In this document: in pieces, positions 15,863 to 25,115 of the stretch
How positions within the stretch are numbered: position 1 is the stretch's first letter
How the letters are laid out: each line of letters begins with the position of its first letter
Source: JBHOQS01 sp042408875
GTDB taxonomy: Bacteria > Chloroflexota > UBA11872 > JBHOQS01
Length of the DNA: 64,000 nucleotides
Direction of reading: 5' to 3'
NCBI GenBank assembly: GCA_042408875.1
Contig: JBHOQS010000014.1
Coordinates: 1 to 64,000, forward strand
The notes under the pieces: model-generated
The model's input: the letters and a program-made list of their open reading frames with translations, nothing else
Databases searched by the model: none
Told to the model about the DNA's origin: nothing
Made by a program: the position numbers and the translations under genes

Positions 15863-18517
15863 TCAGCCCACTCTGGTGGCAGGAGCAGGCCTGGCCCGGA
15901 GCTTAGCGAACTCCGGCCAGATGGTCGCTAGGACACCCGCGGCCGCGGTCGCGGCTAGCTCGCCTGGCGACGGCGGCGCCAGCTTCACCATGGCTGCCAC
16001 TGGTGACACGTAGAGCACGATGACCAGGCTGGCGAGTGTGCCGCCCACGATCCACGGCAGCACCCGGTTGCCACGCAGGCCGGCCTGCCACAGTGGGCGA
16101 TCGGGCGAGCGCGCCCCCAGAGCGATGACGATCTGTCCCAGGACCAGCTCCGCCAGCGCCAGGCCACGCGCCAGCGGCTCTGGAGCGCCCTGCCCCAGCC
16201 GGATCAGATAGAGCGCCAGCACGCCGGCGCAGAGAGTGGCTCCCACAGCGGTGGCGCGCAGGGCACTGGGCCAGCTGAGCAACCCGGCGTCGCGCGGCCG
16301 CGGAGGGCGTTGCATCAGGTCTGGAGCAGGCGGGTCATACTCGAAGACCAGCGAAGCGGTGGGATGCACGATCAGCTCGAGCCAGACCAGATGCACCGGC
16401 AGGAGCAGCAGTGGCGCTCCCAGCAACGGGACGAGCAAGGCCGCCAGCAGAAGCGGCGTGTGGAACGCAATGAGATAAGTGAACGCCCGCTGCAAGTTGT
16501 CGAAAATGTGCCGCCCATCGCGGACAGCTTTTACGATCGTGGCGAAGTCATCATCGAGCAGGACCAGCGTTGCCGCTGCCCGCGCCACCTCTGTGCCGCG
16601 CTGCCCCATGGCCACGCCGATGTCGGCCTCCCGCAACGCGGGTGCGTCGTTGATGCCGTCCCCAGTCATGGCCACCACCTCGCCCTGTGCGCGCAGAGCC
16701 CGCACCAGCCGGTACTTGTGCTCAGGTCTGGTGCGGGTGAAGATGCTGGCAGTGGCGGCCAGCCGTGCCAACGTATCATCGTCGGCTGCATCCAGCACAT
16801 CGCCGGTGACGAAGGCGGGTTCTTCCGCGTGGGGCAGGCCGAGCTGGTGGGCAACCGCATGCGCCGTCAGCGGATGGTCGCCCGTGACCATGATCACGCG
16901 AATGCCAGCGGTGCGACACTCCTGCAACGCCTCTGCCACGCCAGGCCGCACCGGGTCAGCGAAGGCGATGAGGCCGAGGAACGATAGGTGCTGCTCAGCG
17001 GCGGTGCGGTCGTCTACGCTATCCGGCAGGCGGCCGGCCGCGATGGCAATCACGCGCTAGCCGCGCTCGGCCATGGTGCGATTGGCTGCCAGCGCCTCCT
17101 CTTTTGCCTCGGGCAAAGCCGCGCTCAGATCGAGGATGCTCTCCAGCGCGCCCTTGGCGTAGATGCCGGTGGCGCTGGCGTGCTCCCACATGTGTGAGAG
17201 ATACTTGCGCGCTGGATCGAATGGATAATCGTGCACTAGCTTGCCGCTGTGCAGTCGCGCCACATCGATGCCGCACGCCGCGGCATGGCGGAGGATCGCC
17301 TGGTCCATCGGGTCGAACGGATGCGGCTCCGAGGCGAGCACGGCAGCCTCGAGGAGGGGCCGCTCAGCCTCGCTCACCCCTGGGGCCACCCGCCCGGCGC
17401 TCCCAGCTTCCCAGCCTGCCGATCCGGGAATAGCCGGAGCGCGCTCGGGAGCGCCGGACACGAACACCTCGGCTACCTCCATCCGGCCTAGCGTCAGCGT
17501 GCCTGTCTTGTCGGTGCAGATCACAGTGGTGCTGCCCAGCGTCTCAACCCCGGCCAGCCGACGGATCAGCGCGTTGCCGCGGGCCAGCCGCCAGGCCCCG
17601 AGCGTCAGGTACAGGGTGAAGACCATGGGGAACTCTTCGGGGATAGCAGCGATGCCCAGGCTGACCCCAGCGATGATGGCCGCCGCCCAGCCCCGGCCCT
17701 GTATGTACTCGAGTGCCCCGGCCGCCACGCAGAGCACAAGAGCGGCTAGGCCTAGAACACGCACCAGACGGCGGACCAGCCGCTCGAGCGGTGTGGGCGG
17801 CTGCTTGATCTCGGCTACCATCCGGCTGATCTGCCCGAAGCGAGCGCGCCGGCCAGTAGCCGTGACGCGGGCCACCCCTCGGCCAGAGAGCACCGTCGTG
17901 CCGGCGAAGAGCAGCCGCGCGTCAACTCCACCCTGCGGATCCTTGGCCACGGGCAGCGATTCGCCGGTCAGCGCCGACTCGTCCACCATGAGGGGAGCAC
18001 CAGCGATCAGCTCCGCATCCGCTGGCAGGACAGCGCCCTCCTGCACGAACAGGATGTCTCCGGGGACCAGTGCTTCGACCGGGATGATCTGGCGCCTGCC
18101 GTCGCGCCAGACGGCTGCCGTGGGCGCCGCCAGCCGGCGCAGGTGCTCGAGCGCCTGCTCAGCTCGCCATTCGAGGACCAGCGTCACCATAGTGACTGGC
18201 ACCAGCGCAGCCAGAGTGACGGCGGCGTCGAGATACTCCTGGAGCACGGCGTAGGTCAGCCCGGCGATTAGCAGCAGCGCAGCCATCGGATCGGCCAGGG
18301 GGCGCAGCAGCCAGACGAGGAGAACCGGGCGGCGCGCCTCCGGCACGAGGCGGTTCAGACCATACTGTGTCAGCAGGACACGGGCCTCCTCGCTGGTGAG
18401 ACCGCCTATGTCGGCCGGCAAGGTTGGCTGCTGCGTCGTCGCAGCTTGCTCGGTGCCCGCCACGCCGCGGCTGCCGGCCACATGCCTGTGAAGAGGTTCG
18501 TGGCTTCCAGCCCTCAT
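15863..18517 (-). pseudogene. Cation-transporting P-type ATPase interrupted by an in-frame amber codon
   Basis: The full reading frame is 884 codons. It has an N-terminal cation-ATPase domain (GGLTSEEARVLLTQYGLNRL), the actuator loop with ESALTGES, the phosphorylation site DKTGTLT, and in the second part 'IMVTGDHPLTA', GDGINDAPAL and a C-terminal membrane bundle. A single TAG at 17057-17059 follows 'MAERG' where relatives have Leu (MAERGLRVIA), so TTG to TAG is a likely change. Both halves are otherwise in one frame. The second half could restart at GTG 17053, but half-ATPases are not expected to work. M6 has an unusual 'ELIVHPTASL' in place of the N-x-x-T-D of calcium pumps, so the ion is unknown. 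Confidence 0.85.
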
Positions 18518-18830
18518 CGCTGGGACCCCGTAGCCTCAGACCTCAAACGTCAGCGGGTGTTCCCACAGCAGATCTATCCCTGCCGCGCAGCCAGACCCCA
18601 GGGTGGACGTGTCCAGCCAGCGTGACCCGCTTCTCTCCACGAGCTTACTGCGCCCGACGTGTCGGCGCATCAGGAAGAACCCCGACGTCCCACTGAACGT
18701 AGGGCCTGGTATCCTAGACCTGTGCACTTCCGGGCGGGTGGCCCGTCCGTTGCACCGGCAGCGGCAGAGGACTGGCATCCTGAGGGATGAGATACAGGAT
18801 GCGCCATGACCTTACGTAAAGAGCCAGGGC
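18518..18830. other. Divergent spacer between two P-type ATPase genes
   Basis: No gene is seen. It holds an imperfect inverted repeat at 18649-18669 (TGCGCC-C-GAC, two bases, GTCGGCGCA), a possible operator shared by the two divergent ATPase genes. No clear promoter boxes are found. Confidence 0.4.
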
Positions 18831-21626
18831 ATGCGTGCGTGGCATACGCTGGATGGGCTGGATGTAGTCAGGGAGCTGAACACTGATGTGCAGCATGGTC
18901 TCAGTGCTGACGAGGCGGCGCGCCGCCTGGCCGCCTACGGCCCCAATGCACTGGTCGAACGCGGCCGCAAGGGTCCCTGGCGCATCCTGTGGGAGCAGCT
19001 CACCGCCACGCTGGTGGTGCTCCTGCTGGCGGCCGCGACCATCTCGCTGGTGCTCGGCGACTACAAAGACGCCGGGGCCATCCTAGCCATCGTAGGGCTC
19101 AACGCGGCGCTCGGGTTCGTCCAGGAGTATCGCGCCGAACGGGCCATCGCCGCGCTGCAACGCCTGGCAGTCCCGCTCGTACGCGTGCGCCGGGACGGCC
19201 ACGTGCGGCTCATCGCCGCGCACGAGCTGGTGCCGGGCGATGTCGTCCTGCTGGAAGCCGGCAGCCTGGTGCCGGCCGACTGTCGCATCCTCGAGGCGAT
19301 TAACCTGCGTGTCCAGGAAGCCGCGCTCACCGGCGAGTCCGAGCCGGTGGAGAAAGATCCGGCGCCCCTTCCTGTGGCGGAGGTGCCGTTGGGCGACCGG
19401 CGCAACATGGTCTACATGGGCACGGCGGTGGCGTACGGGCGGGGCGTGGCCGTGGTGGTGGCGACCGGCATGCGCACCGAGCTGGGGCGCATCGCCGAGC
19501 TCCTCCAGCAGGTCGAGCACGAGCCAACGCCCTTGCAGCGGCGGCTGGACCGCCTGGGCCGCCAGCTAGCGGGTGTGGCGCTGGCCATCGTGGCCGTGAT
19601 CGTGGCGGCGGGCCTGCTGCGGGGCGAGGACCCGCGCCTCATGTTTCTCACCGCGGTAGGTCTGGCGGTGGCTGCCGTCCCGGAGGGGCTGCCGGCAGTG
19701 GTCACCATCACGCTGACGCTGGGGGCCCAGCGCATGCTCCGCCGGCGCGCACTTATCCGCAAGCTACCCGCAGTGGAGACCCTCGGTTCAGTCACGGTGA
19801 TCTGTACGGACAAGACCGGGACGCTGACGGAGAACCGCATGACCGTCACCGTGCTCGCACTGCCGGACCGGCGGGTGGAGCTGGCCGGGCACGAGCGCCG
19901 CGGCAACAGGCTGCCCGCCCCCGACACTGGGACGGCGCCCGCGCCCGATGGGCAGCCAGCCGTAGCGCTTGTGCTCGCCGGTGGCGCGCTGTGCAGCGAT
20001 GCCGTGCTGGAGCCGGGCTCCGGCGCGCCGTTGCAGGTGATCGGCGATCCCACCGAAGGTGCGCTGGTTGTGGCCGCGGCGCGGTTCGGCCTGGCCAAGG
20101 CAGCGCTCGAGGCGCGGCTGCCGCGCATGGCCGAGCTGCCGTTCGACCCGGTGCGCAAACGCATGACTACCGTTCATGCCATCGACGCGGTGCCGGCGGC
20201 CCAGGCAGGGGATATGGTGGACGGGAACGCAGACTGGCTGGCGACGCTGCGGCGGGCCTTCCCCGAGATGCGCGCGATCGTGTTCACCAAGGGCGCAGTT
20301 GACGGACTGCTGCCTGTATGCAGCCATATATGGGTCGACGGCCGGCCCGTACCGTTGGACGCAGCCTGGCGAGCGCGAATCGTGCAGGACCACGACCGGC
20401 TGGCCCAGCAGGGCATGCGGGTGCTGGGCATTGCCTTCAAGCCCGTTGGCGCAGTGCCGGAGGGGCTGGCGGGACGCGCGCTGGATACGCTCGAGCAGGA
20501 GCTGATCTTCGCTGGCATGGTGGGGATGATCGACCCGCCGCGACCTGAGGCGAAGTCTGCCGTGCAACGCTGCCGCGAGGCCGGCATCCGGCCGGTGATG
20601 GTCACCGGCGATCACCCGCTCACCGCCCAGCAGATCGCTCGCCAGCTCGGCATCGCCACGGACGGCCACATCCTGACTGGTCAGGAGTTGAACCGCATCG
20701 CCGCCGCGGAACTGGAGCGAGCCGTCGAAGAGGTTCCGGTGTTTGCCCGCGTCTCGCCGGAGCACAAGCTCCGGATCGTGCAGGCGCTCCAGGCACATGG
20801 CCACATCGTCGCTATGACTGGCGACGGCGTAAACGATGCGCCCGCGCTCAAAAAGGCCGATGTGGGGGTGGCCATGGGCATCACTGGCACCGATGTGGCG
20901 AAAGAAGCGGCCGACATGGTGCTCCTGGATGACAACTTCGCTACCATCGTGGCTGCAGTGGAGGAGGGGCGGATCATCTACGATAACATTCGCAAGTTCA
21001 TCCGCTACCTGCTAACTACCAACTCGGCCGAGATCTGGGTGATGCTACTGGGCCCGCTGCTCGGCCTGCCGCTGCCGTTGTTGCCGCTGCAGATCCTGTG
21101 GATGAACCTGGTGACCGATGGCCTGCCGGCGCTGGCCCTGGGCTTCGAGCAGGCCGAGCGCGACGTGATGCGCCGCCCGCCCCATCCGCCTGGCGAAAGC
21201 ATCTTCGCCCGCGGCCTGGGCCGGGACGTGGTCTGGGTAGGCTTGCTGATGAGCCTGCTTGCGCTGGGCCTAGGCGCCTGGTACTGGCAGAGCGGCCGGG
21301 CAGAGTGGCAGACCGTCCTATTCACGACGCTGACCCTCTCGCAGCTGGCCAACGTGCTGGCCGTCCGCTCCGAGCGCGATTCGCTCTTCACCATTGGATT
21401 CTGGTCGAACTGGCGGCTGGTGGCTGCCGTGCTGCTGACCGTGCTCGTGCAGCTTGGGCTGCTCTATGTGCCGGCCCTTCAGGCGATCTTCGGCACCGTG
21501 GCCCTGCCGGCCGGCGACCTGGCGCTGACACTGGTGCTGAGCAGCATGATTTTCTGGATCGTCGAAGTGCAGAAGTGGCTCTTGCGCAGCCGGCAGCGCG
21601 CACGCGCGCAGGCAGGTGCGCGCTAG
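18831..21626 (+). CDS. Cation-translocating P-type ATPase (P2A, calcium-pump type)
   Basis: A 931-residue pump with all the P2A parts in order: an N-terminal domain (HGLSADEAARRLAAYGPNAL), actuator EAALTGESEP, M4 'VAAVPEGLPA', phosphorylation motif ICTDKTGTLTENRMT, 'MVTGDHPLTA', hinge MTGDGVNDAPALKKADVGVA, and M6 'NLVTDGLPALALGFE' with the N-x-x-T-D ion ligands typical of Ca2+ (or Mn2+) transport. It exports divalent cations across the cytoplasmic membrane using ATP. It is divergent from a broken relative on the left, which may explain tolerance of that loss. The start at 18831 follows a weak 'AAAGAGCCAGG' site. Confidence 0.92.
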   Translation: MRAWHTLDGLDVVRELNTDVQHGLSADEAARRLAAYGPNALVERGRKGPWRILWEQLTATLVVLLLAAATISLVLGDYKDAGAILAIVGLNAALGFVQEYRAERAIAALQRLAVPLVRVRRDGHVRLIAAHELVPGDVVLLEAGSLVPADCRILEAINLRVQEAALTGESEPVEKDPAPLPVAEVPLGDRRNMVYMGTAVAYGRGVAVVVATGMRTELGRIAELLQQVEHEPTPLQRRLDRLGRQLAGVALAIVAVIVAAGLLRGEDPRLMFLTAVGLAVAAVPEGLPAVVTITLTLGAQRMLRRRALIRKLPAVETLGSVTVICTDKTGTLTENRMTVTVLALPDRRVELAGHERRGNRLPAPDTGTAPAPDGQPAVALVLAGGALCSDAVLEPGSGAPLQVIGDPTEGALVVAAARFGLAKAALEARLPRMAELPFDPVRKRMTTVHAIDAVPAAQAGDMVDGNADWLATLRRAFPEMRAIVFTKGAVDGLLPVCSHIWVDGRPVPLDAAWRARIVQDHDRLAQQGMRVLGIAFKPVGAVPEGLAGRALDTLEQELIFAGMVGMIDPPRPEAKSAVQRCREAGIRPVMVTGDHPLTAQQIARQLGIATDGHILTGQELNRIAAAELERAVEEVPVFARVSPEHKLRIVQALQAHGHIVAMTGDGVNDAPALKKADVGVAMGITGTDVAKEAADMVLLDDNFATIVAAVEEGRIIYDNIRKFIRYLLTTNSAEIWVMLLGPLLGLPLPLLPLQILWMNLVTDGLPALALGFEQAERDVMRRPPHPPGESIFARGLGRDVVWVGLLMSLLALGLGAWYWQSGRAEWQTVLFTTLTLSQLANVLAVRSERDSLFTIGFWSNWRLVAAVLLTVLVQLGLLYVPALQAIFGTVALPAGDLALTLVLSSMIFWIVEVQKWLLRSRQRARAQAGAR

Positions 21627-21652
21627 TAGCACTGCCGGGGCAGAGCCCCCGC

Positions 21653-21859
21653 TCAGGCTGCACGCCGCGCCTGCAAGCTGGCCGCGCCGGCCGGACATGC
21701 GCGGGCGAGCGCCCGGCGCAGCAGCGAGGGCCGGCTGCCGGGCTGAGCGGTAGATTGCCGGGATCGCCGGGGCCGGCCGAGCAGGTCCCGCTCGTCCTCG
21801 GCACACCACCAGACGAAGCCGATAGCAAGCAGATAGAGGCTCAGCAACGCACTAAGCAT
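21653..21859 (-). CDS. Small membrane protein, unknown function
   Basis: A 68-residue frame starting at 21859 behind a clear GGAGGGAG site. It has one hydrophobic helix (LSALLSLYLLAIGFVWW, about 3-19) followed by a basic, Arg/Pro/Ser-rich tail. No family is recognised. It is the last gene of a minus-strand run with two other small genes and the GYD protein. Confidence 0.5.
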   Translation of the reverse strand: MLSALLSLYLLAIGFVWWCAEDERDLLGRPRRSRQSTAQPGSRPSLLRRALARACPAGAASLQARRAA

Positions 21860-21980
21860 CCGCGCTCCCTCCGTGACCGAGGACATCCCTGCGCTGTCAC
21901 ACCTGCACCGCTGCGCCGGTCCTGCCGCACGAGAGATGCCGCCGCGGGACGTTGCCAGGCGTGCAGCGTTCCGCGGCGGC

Positions 21981-22235
21981 TCAGTCGCTGGGGGCATGCC
22001 CCATGATCGGTGCCTCTCCCTCCGTGTGGAACTGGCCGAGACGGCGCTTCGGGTCCTGCTCCGCTGGCTCATGTGTCTGCGCCGGGGGATACTTCGCCGG
22101 GTCGAGGCCAGGAGGCAGGAAGACATGCTTGACAGCGAAGGTTCGACCACGGCGATGGATTTTGTGCAGAGCCTTCACCCGGGCGCGGCGAGAGCGGAGC
22201 GTCTTATGCGGCCGGTGAACCGGTTTGTTTGTCAT
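21981..22235 (-). CDS. Small basic hypothetical protein
   Basis: An 84-residue protein. The N-terminal half is strongly basic (HRPHKTLRSRRARVKALHKI) and the C-terminal half is His/Pro-rich (LPPGLDPAKYPPAQTHEPAEQ). The ATG at 22235 is preceded by GAGGAGCG at eight bases, which supports it as a real gene. It lies 41 bp after the GYD gene. Nucleic-acid binding is a guess from charge only. Confidence 0.5.
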   Translation of the reverse strand: MTNKPVHRPHKTLRSRRARVKALHKIHRRGRTFAVKHVFLPPGLDPAKYPPAQTHEPAEQDPKRRLGQFHTEGEAPIMGHAPSD

Positions 22236-22276
22236 CGCACGCTCCTCGTCACAGCGACCGCTCACTGCACTCGAGG

Positions 22277-22576
22277 TCACGAGATGGTCCGGGCAAGCTC
22301 GCGGAAGCGCTCCCAGGGGGTCGCAGCCCAAGTCTCGGTGGTGGCATGCCCGAAAGAGCGGATGATTACAGCGACCTTCGTGGCCGCTTCTATATCGGGC
22401 GCCTCAAAGATATCCACGTAGTCATACGGTCCGAGCACGGCGTAGCTGGCGATCCATTTCACGTCCGGGCACTGCGCCTTGAGCTTCTCGCTCACCTGCT
22501 GGCCGAGCTGCTCGATGGCGCGCGGGTCAGCGACAGCCTCCGGGGAAAGGCGGGTCAGCATCACAAACGTGGCCAT
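22277..22576 (-). CDS. GYD-domain protein
   Basis: A 99-residue protein of the GYD family: 'ATFVMLTRLSPEAV', 'WIASYAVLGPYDYVDIFEAP', 'DIEAATKVAVIIRSFGHAT', the usual ferredoxin-like pattern with G-x-Y-D (here GPYDYV). Function in the family is unknown. It starts at ATG 22576 (or GTG 22579) with AGGGAGGGAG upstream and is followed by two small genes on the same strand. Confidence 0.85.
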   Translation of the reverse strand: MATFVMLTRLSPEAVADPRAIEQLGQQVSEKLKAQCPDVKWIASYAVLGPYDYVDIFEAPDIEAATKVAVIIRSFGHATTETWAATPWERFRELARTIS

Positions 22577-22906
22577 CACTCTCCCTCCCTCTACGCTTCA
22601 TCTACGCTTCATCTCATCGCCTCTAGACCTGCAGCGCACCAGATAGCCGGCACAGCTGGGCCGGACGGGACGTGTGCCATCCGGCCCGCCGGGACTAGCC
22701 GGCCGTGGCCAGCGAGGCCTCTGGCGAGCCACCACAGCGCGGAAGCCGTATGAACTCACGCGTGAAGGCCGGGTGATCAGGCCACGCCCGCCCGCAGACA
22801 CCGTACCCCTTAACCACTGCCTCAGCGTCGACGAACGTCGCCCCGGCCAGGTGAATATCCGGCTTCAGCGCCGGGCACGCCGCGGTGTCCGGCGAGCAGG
22901 CAGCTG
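22577..22906. other. 330-bp spacer between hsp20 and the GYD gene
   Basis: No convincing gene. Bases 22591-22612 contain a short direct repeat (CTACGCTTCAT twice). The remainder is GC-rich with no recognised terminator or promoter. Confidence 0.4.
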
Positions 22907-23353
22907 TCAGCGGGCCTCCTTCACCGGGATAACCTTGCCGGCTGCCTGCGCCAGCTTGGGGAAGGTGATGGTCAGGATGCCATCGGCAAGCTGCGCCTCG
23001 GCCTTCTCCGTGTCCAGTCCTGGCGGCAAGGTGATCGCCCGATAGATGCGCCCGTAGCGCCACTCGCGGGCGAGGTATTGCTCCTCCTTGACCTCCTGAG
23101 CCGCTTTCGTCTCCCCCTCGATGATGAGGGTGTTCTGCTCGACGCGCACCTTGAGGTGCTCCGGCTTGAGGCCAGGCACCACCGCCTGTACCACCACCTG
23201 GTTATCCCGCTCGAACATGTCGATCGGCACCCGGCTTTCCACAGCGCGCATCCAGCGACGCATGGGGACGAAGCCCTCCTCGAGCAGCCGGTCCATGGCC
23301 TCGCGGATCGCCGTCAGCTCACGCAGGGGTTCCCAGCGCTGAATCATTGCCAT
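22907..23353 (-). CDS. hsp20: Small heat-shock protein, Hsp20/alpha-crystallin family
   Basis: A 148-residue chaperone. After an N-terminal segment with 'WEPLRELTAIREAMDRLLEE' comes the alpha-crystallin domain (about 42-135): VPIDMFERDNQVVVQAVVPG, then GLKPEHLKVRVEQNTLIIEG, then 'REWRYGRIYRAITLP' and 'ADGILTITFPK'. The C-terminal tail 'GKVIPVKEAR' has the I-x-V motif needed for oligomer assembly. It holds unfolding proteins during heat or oxidative stress. AAAGGAGG sits 11 bases before ATG 23353. No CIRCE-like element was seen upstream. Confidence 0.95.
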   Translation of the reverse strand: MAMIQRWEPLRELTAIREAMDRLLEEGFVPMRRWMRAVESRVPIDMFERDNQVVVQAVVPGLKPEHLKVRVEQNTLIIEGETKAAQEVKEEQYLAREWRYGRIYRAITLPPGLDTEKAEAQLADGILTITFPKLAQAAGKVIPVKEAR

Positions 23354-23446
23354 CGATGAACCTCCTTTCGTGGCTCCATTTCGTGGCTCTGTTCATGGCT
23401 CCGTTCTCAGCCTTGCACTCCTCGCTACTGGAGCCGTCGCAACCTC

Positions 23447-23480
23447 CGGCCTGCTGCCGGCCATGGCCGGCAGCAGGCCG
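23447..23480. terminator. 34-bp perfect palindrome downstream of a small gene
   Basis: A 17-bp half-site (CGGCCTGCTGCCGGCCA, 23447-23463) is followed directly by its exact complement. It lies 9 bp past the stop of the gene at 23489-23704 and 94 bp before hsp20. There is no T-run, so it may be a U-less terminator or RNA-end hairpin. Confidence 0.5.
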
Positions 23481-23488
23481 TGCGTCCC

Positions 23489-23704
23489 TCAGTTGAGGCG
23501 CCAGACCGCGCCATCCACTACCTCTGCAAGGCTGCGGGCGAACGCCTTTGTTCCGCCGCCCACCGGGCCGTTGCACGGGTCATGGAGATCCCAGACGTGC
23601 CACAACGCGCCCTCCTCGTCGGCAAGTAAGGCAACGTAGCACGGACGCGGGGTGCTTGTAATCGTGAGGACGAAGGTCGGGACAGCGTGCACGGCAACTG
23701 GCAT
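23489..23704 (-). CDS. Small conserved hypothetical protein (71 aa)
   Basis: A 71-residue protein beginning MPVAVHAVPTFVLTI at ATG 23704 with GGGAGGTT upstream. It contains 'CYVALLADEEGALWHVWDLHDPCNGP' and ends VVDGAVWRLN. A second, frameshifted copy lies at 29150-29394 with the same start MPVAV and the same core 'DGASWHLWDLRNLQHGP', so it is a genuine small family with Trp-rich core. Function unknown. Confidence 0.65.
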   Translation of the reverse strand: MPVAVHAVPTFVLTITSTPRPCYVALLADEEGALWHVWDLHDPCNGPVGGGTKAFARSLAEVVDGAVWRLN

Positions 23705-24328
23705 AGCAACCTCCCTGTTTCGACAGCCTGGACTACTCAGGCAGCCTGGACCATAGAGCTGCGGGCTATGCTCGTGCTGCACGCCGGGGAAGCCCGGCAT
23801 CGTTGCCTGTCCGGCAGGCGGCGGTCGCCGGCGACCGCCAGACATCGCGCCCTACAAAATAAAGCATAGCACGCCCGGGCGGGTATGGAGTCAGGGATTC
23901 CCCTGACTGTTTGCTCCGATCGCGGTCGAGCGATCCTCCTTCTCCCTTCTCTTCTTTCTTTACTTATTACTATACTTTATCTTCATTATCTTCCTGACGA
24001 ATGGGCCTCCCTCTGGATGAACATAGAGCAGGGTAGTCGAGGACAGGTGATCGTGAGGCTGGCGAATCTCGGCTGCGTACACCAGGCTGTCATTGCCGCC
24101 CGACAGCATGTGTTCGATTGCAGCAACCTTGACTTGCCGGCACAAATCTGTATACTCCATACTCCGACTCCATACTCCGCGCCACTGTCGTGCCGCCTGC
24201 TGGCTCTGTATGTGCCTGTATGCCCGGCACCGGGGCCGGGCCCGATGCGCGCTCTATGGCTGCATGAGCACCCGTGAGCAGTGTCAACGGAGCACCCCTG
24301 GCCGGATCGATGGCTTCAGGGAGGTGCC
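23705..24328. promoter_or_regulatory. 624-bp spacer with pyrimidine-rich tract and promoter before the response regulator
   Basis: Bases 23933-24000 are a pyrimidine- and AT-rich tract unlike the surrounding DNA. A promoter-like pair, TTGACT (24129-24134), 16 bp, TATACT (24151-24156), faces the response-regulator gene; CTCCATACTCCG-like units are repeated after it. No gene with a ribosome-binding site is seen. Confidence 0.4.
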
Positions 24329-25039
24329 ATGCCTGCACCAGCGTCCCGCCACGGCGCATACCGGGATGCACCTCTGGGCAACATCCGTATCCTCCTCGTC
24401 GATGACCACACCATTCTGCGCGCCGGCCTGCGCCTGCTCCTGGAGGCAGAGCCAAACCTGACCGTCGTCGGGGAGGCGGGAAGCGGAGCGGAGGCGCTGG
24501 AACAGGCGCGTACGCTCCAGCCGGATGTGATCGTCCTGGACCTCGGTCTGCCGGGGATGAGCGGTTTAGACGTGCTGCGCGAGGTCCGCCAGCGCGTTCC
24601 CAGCGCCCGTGTGCTGGTGCTGTCGATGTACACCAATGAGGACATCGTGCGGCACGTCTTTCTCGCTGGTGGCCTGGGCTTTGTGACCAAGCGCGCCACG
24701 GCCCAGGAGATTACTGAGGCGATCCGCACGGTCTTCCGCGGCGGGCGGTACCTATCGGCGGACCTGGCGTACCTGCGCGAGTACGCCATCCGGCAGGCGA
24801 GGGCGGCGGAATGCGCACGCGGCGAGCTCTCCCAGCGGGAGCGTGAGGTCCTGCGGCTGATCGCCTCTGGCTATGCGACCAGCGAGATCGCAGCCCGGCT
24901 CAGCATCAGCCCGAAGACCGTCGAGACGCATCGCCGCCGCATCATGGCGAAGCTGAAGCTCTCAAGCCGGCCCGAGCTGGTCCGCTATGCCTTGGAGCAC
25001 GGGATCATTCTGCCCGAAGGCCCGCCGGCAGGATCGTGA
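24329..25039 (+). CDS. NarL/LuxR-family response regulator
   Basis: A 236-residue regulator: receiver domain (about 19-135) with acidic pair D25-D26, phospho-acceptor D71 in 'VIVLDLGLPGMSG' and 'VLVLSMYTNEDIVR', then a C-terminal LuxR helix-turn-helix (LSQREREVLRLIASGYATSE, SISPKTVETHRRRI). It would bind DNA as a dimer when phosphorylated. No histidine kinase is adjacent, so it is an orphan here. The ATG at 24329 is chosen because GGGAGGTG precedes it; the ATG at 24281 is less likely. Confidence 0.93.
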   Translation: MPAPASRHGAYRDAPLGNIRILLVDDHTILRAGLRLLLEAEPNLTVVGEAGSGAEALEQARTLQPDVIVLDLGLPGMSGLDVLREVRQRVPSARVLVLSMYTNEDIVRHVFLAGGLGFVTKRATAQEITEAIRTVFRGGRYLSADLAYLREYAIRQARAAECARGELSQREREVLRLIASGYATSEIAARLSISPKTVETHRRRIMAKLKLSSRPELVRYALEHGIILPEGPPAGS

Positions 25040-25115
25040 AAGGGCAGCGCCAGGCGGTGCAGAGGGCTCTGCGTGGCGGTGGATGGCCATGAGCAGCTTA
25101 TGCGCATGCGCTGCT

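Noticed and set aside
22598..22801. Small minus-strand open frame between hsp20 and the GYD gene
   Set aside because: No ribosome-binding site and arginine-rich composition typical of random GC-rich frames.
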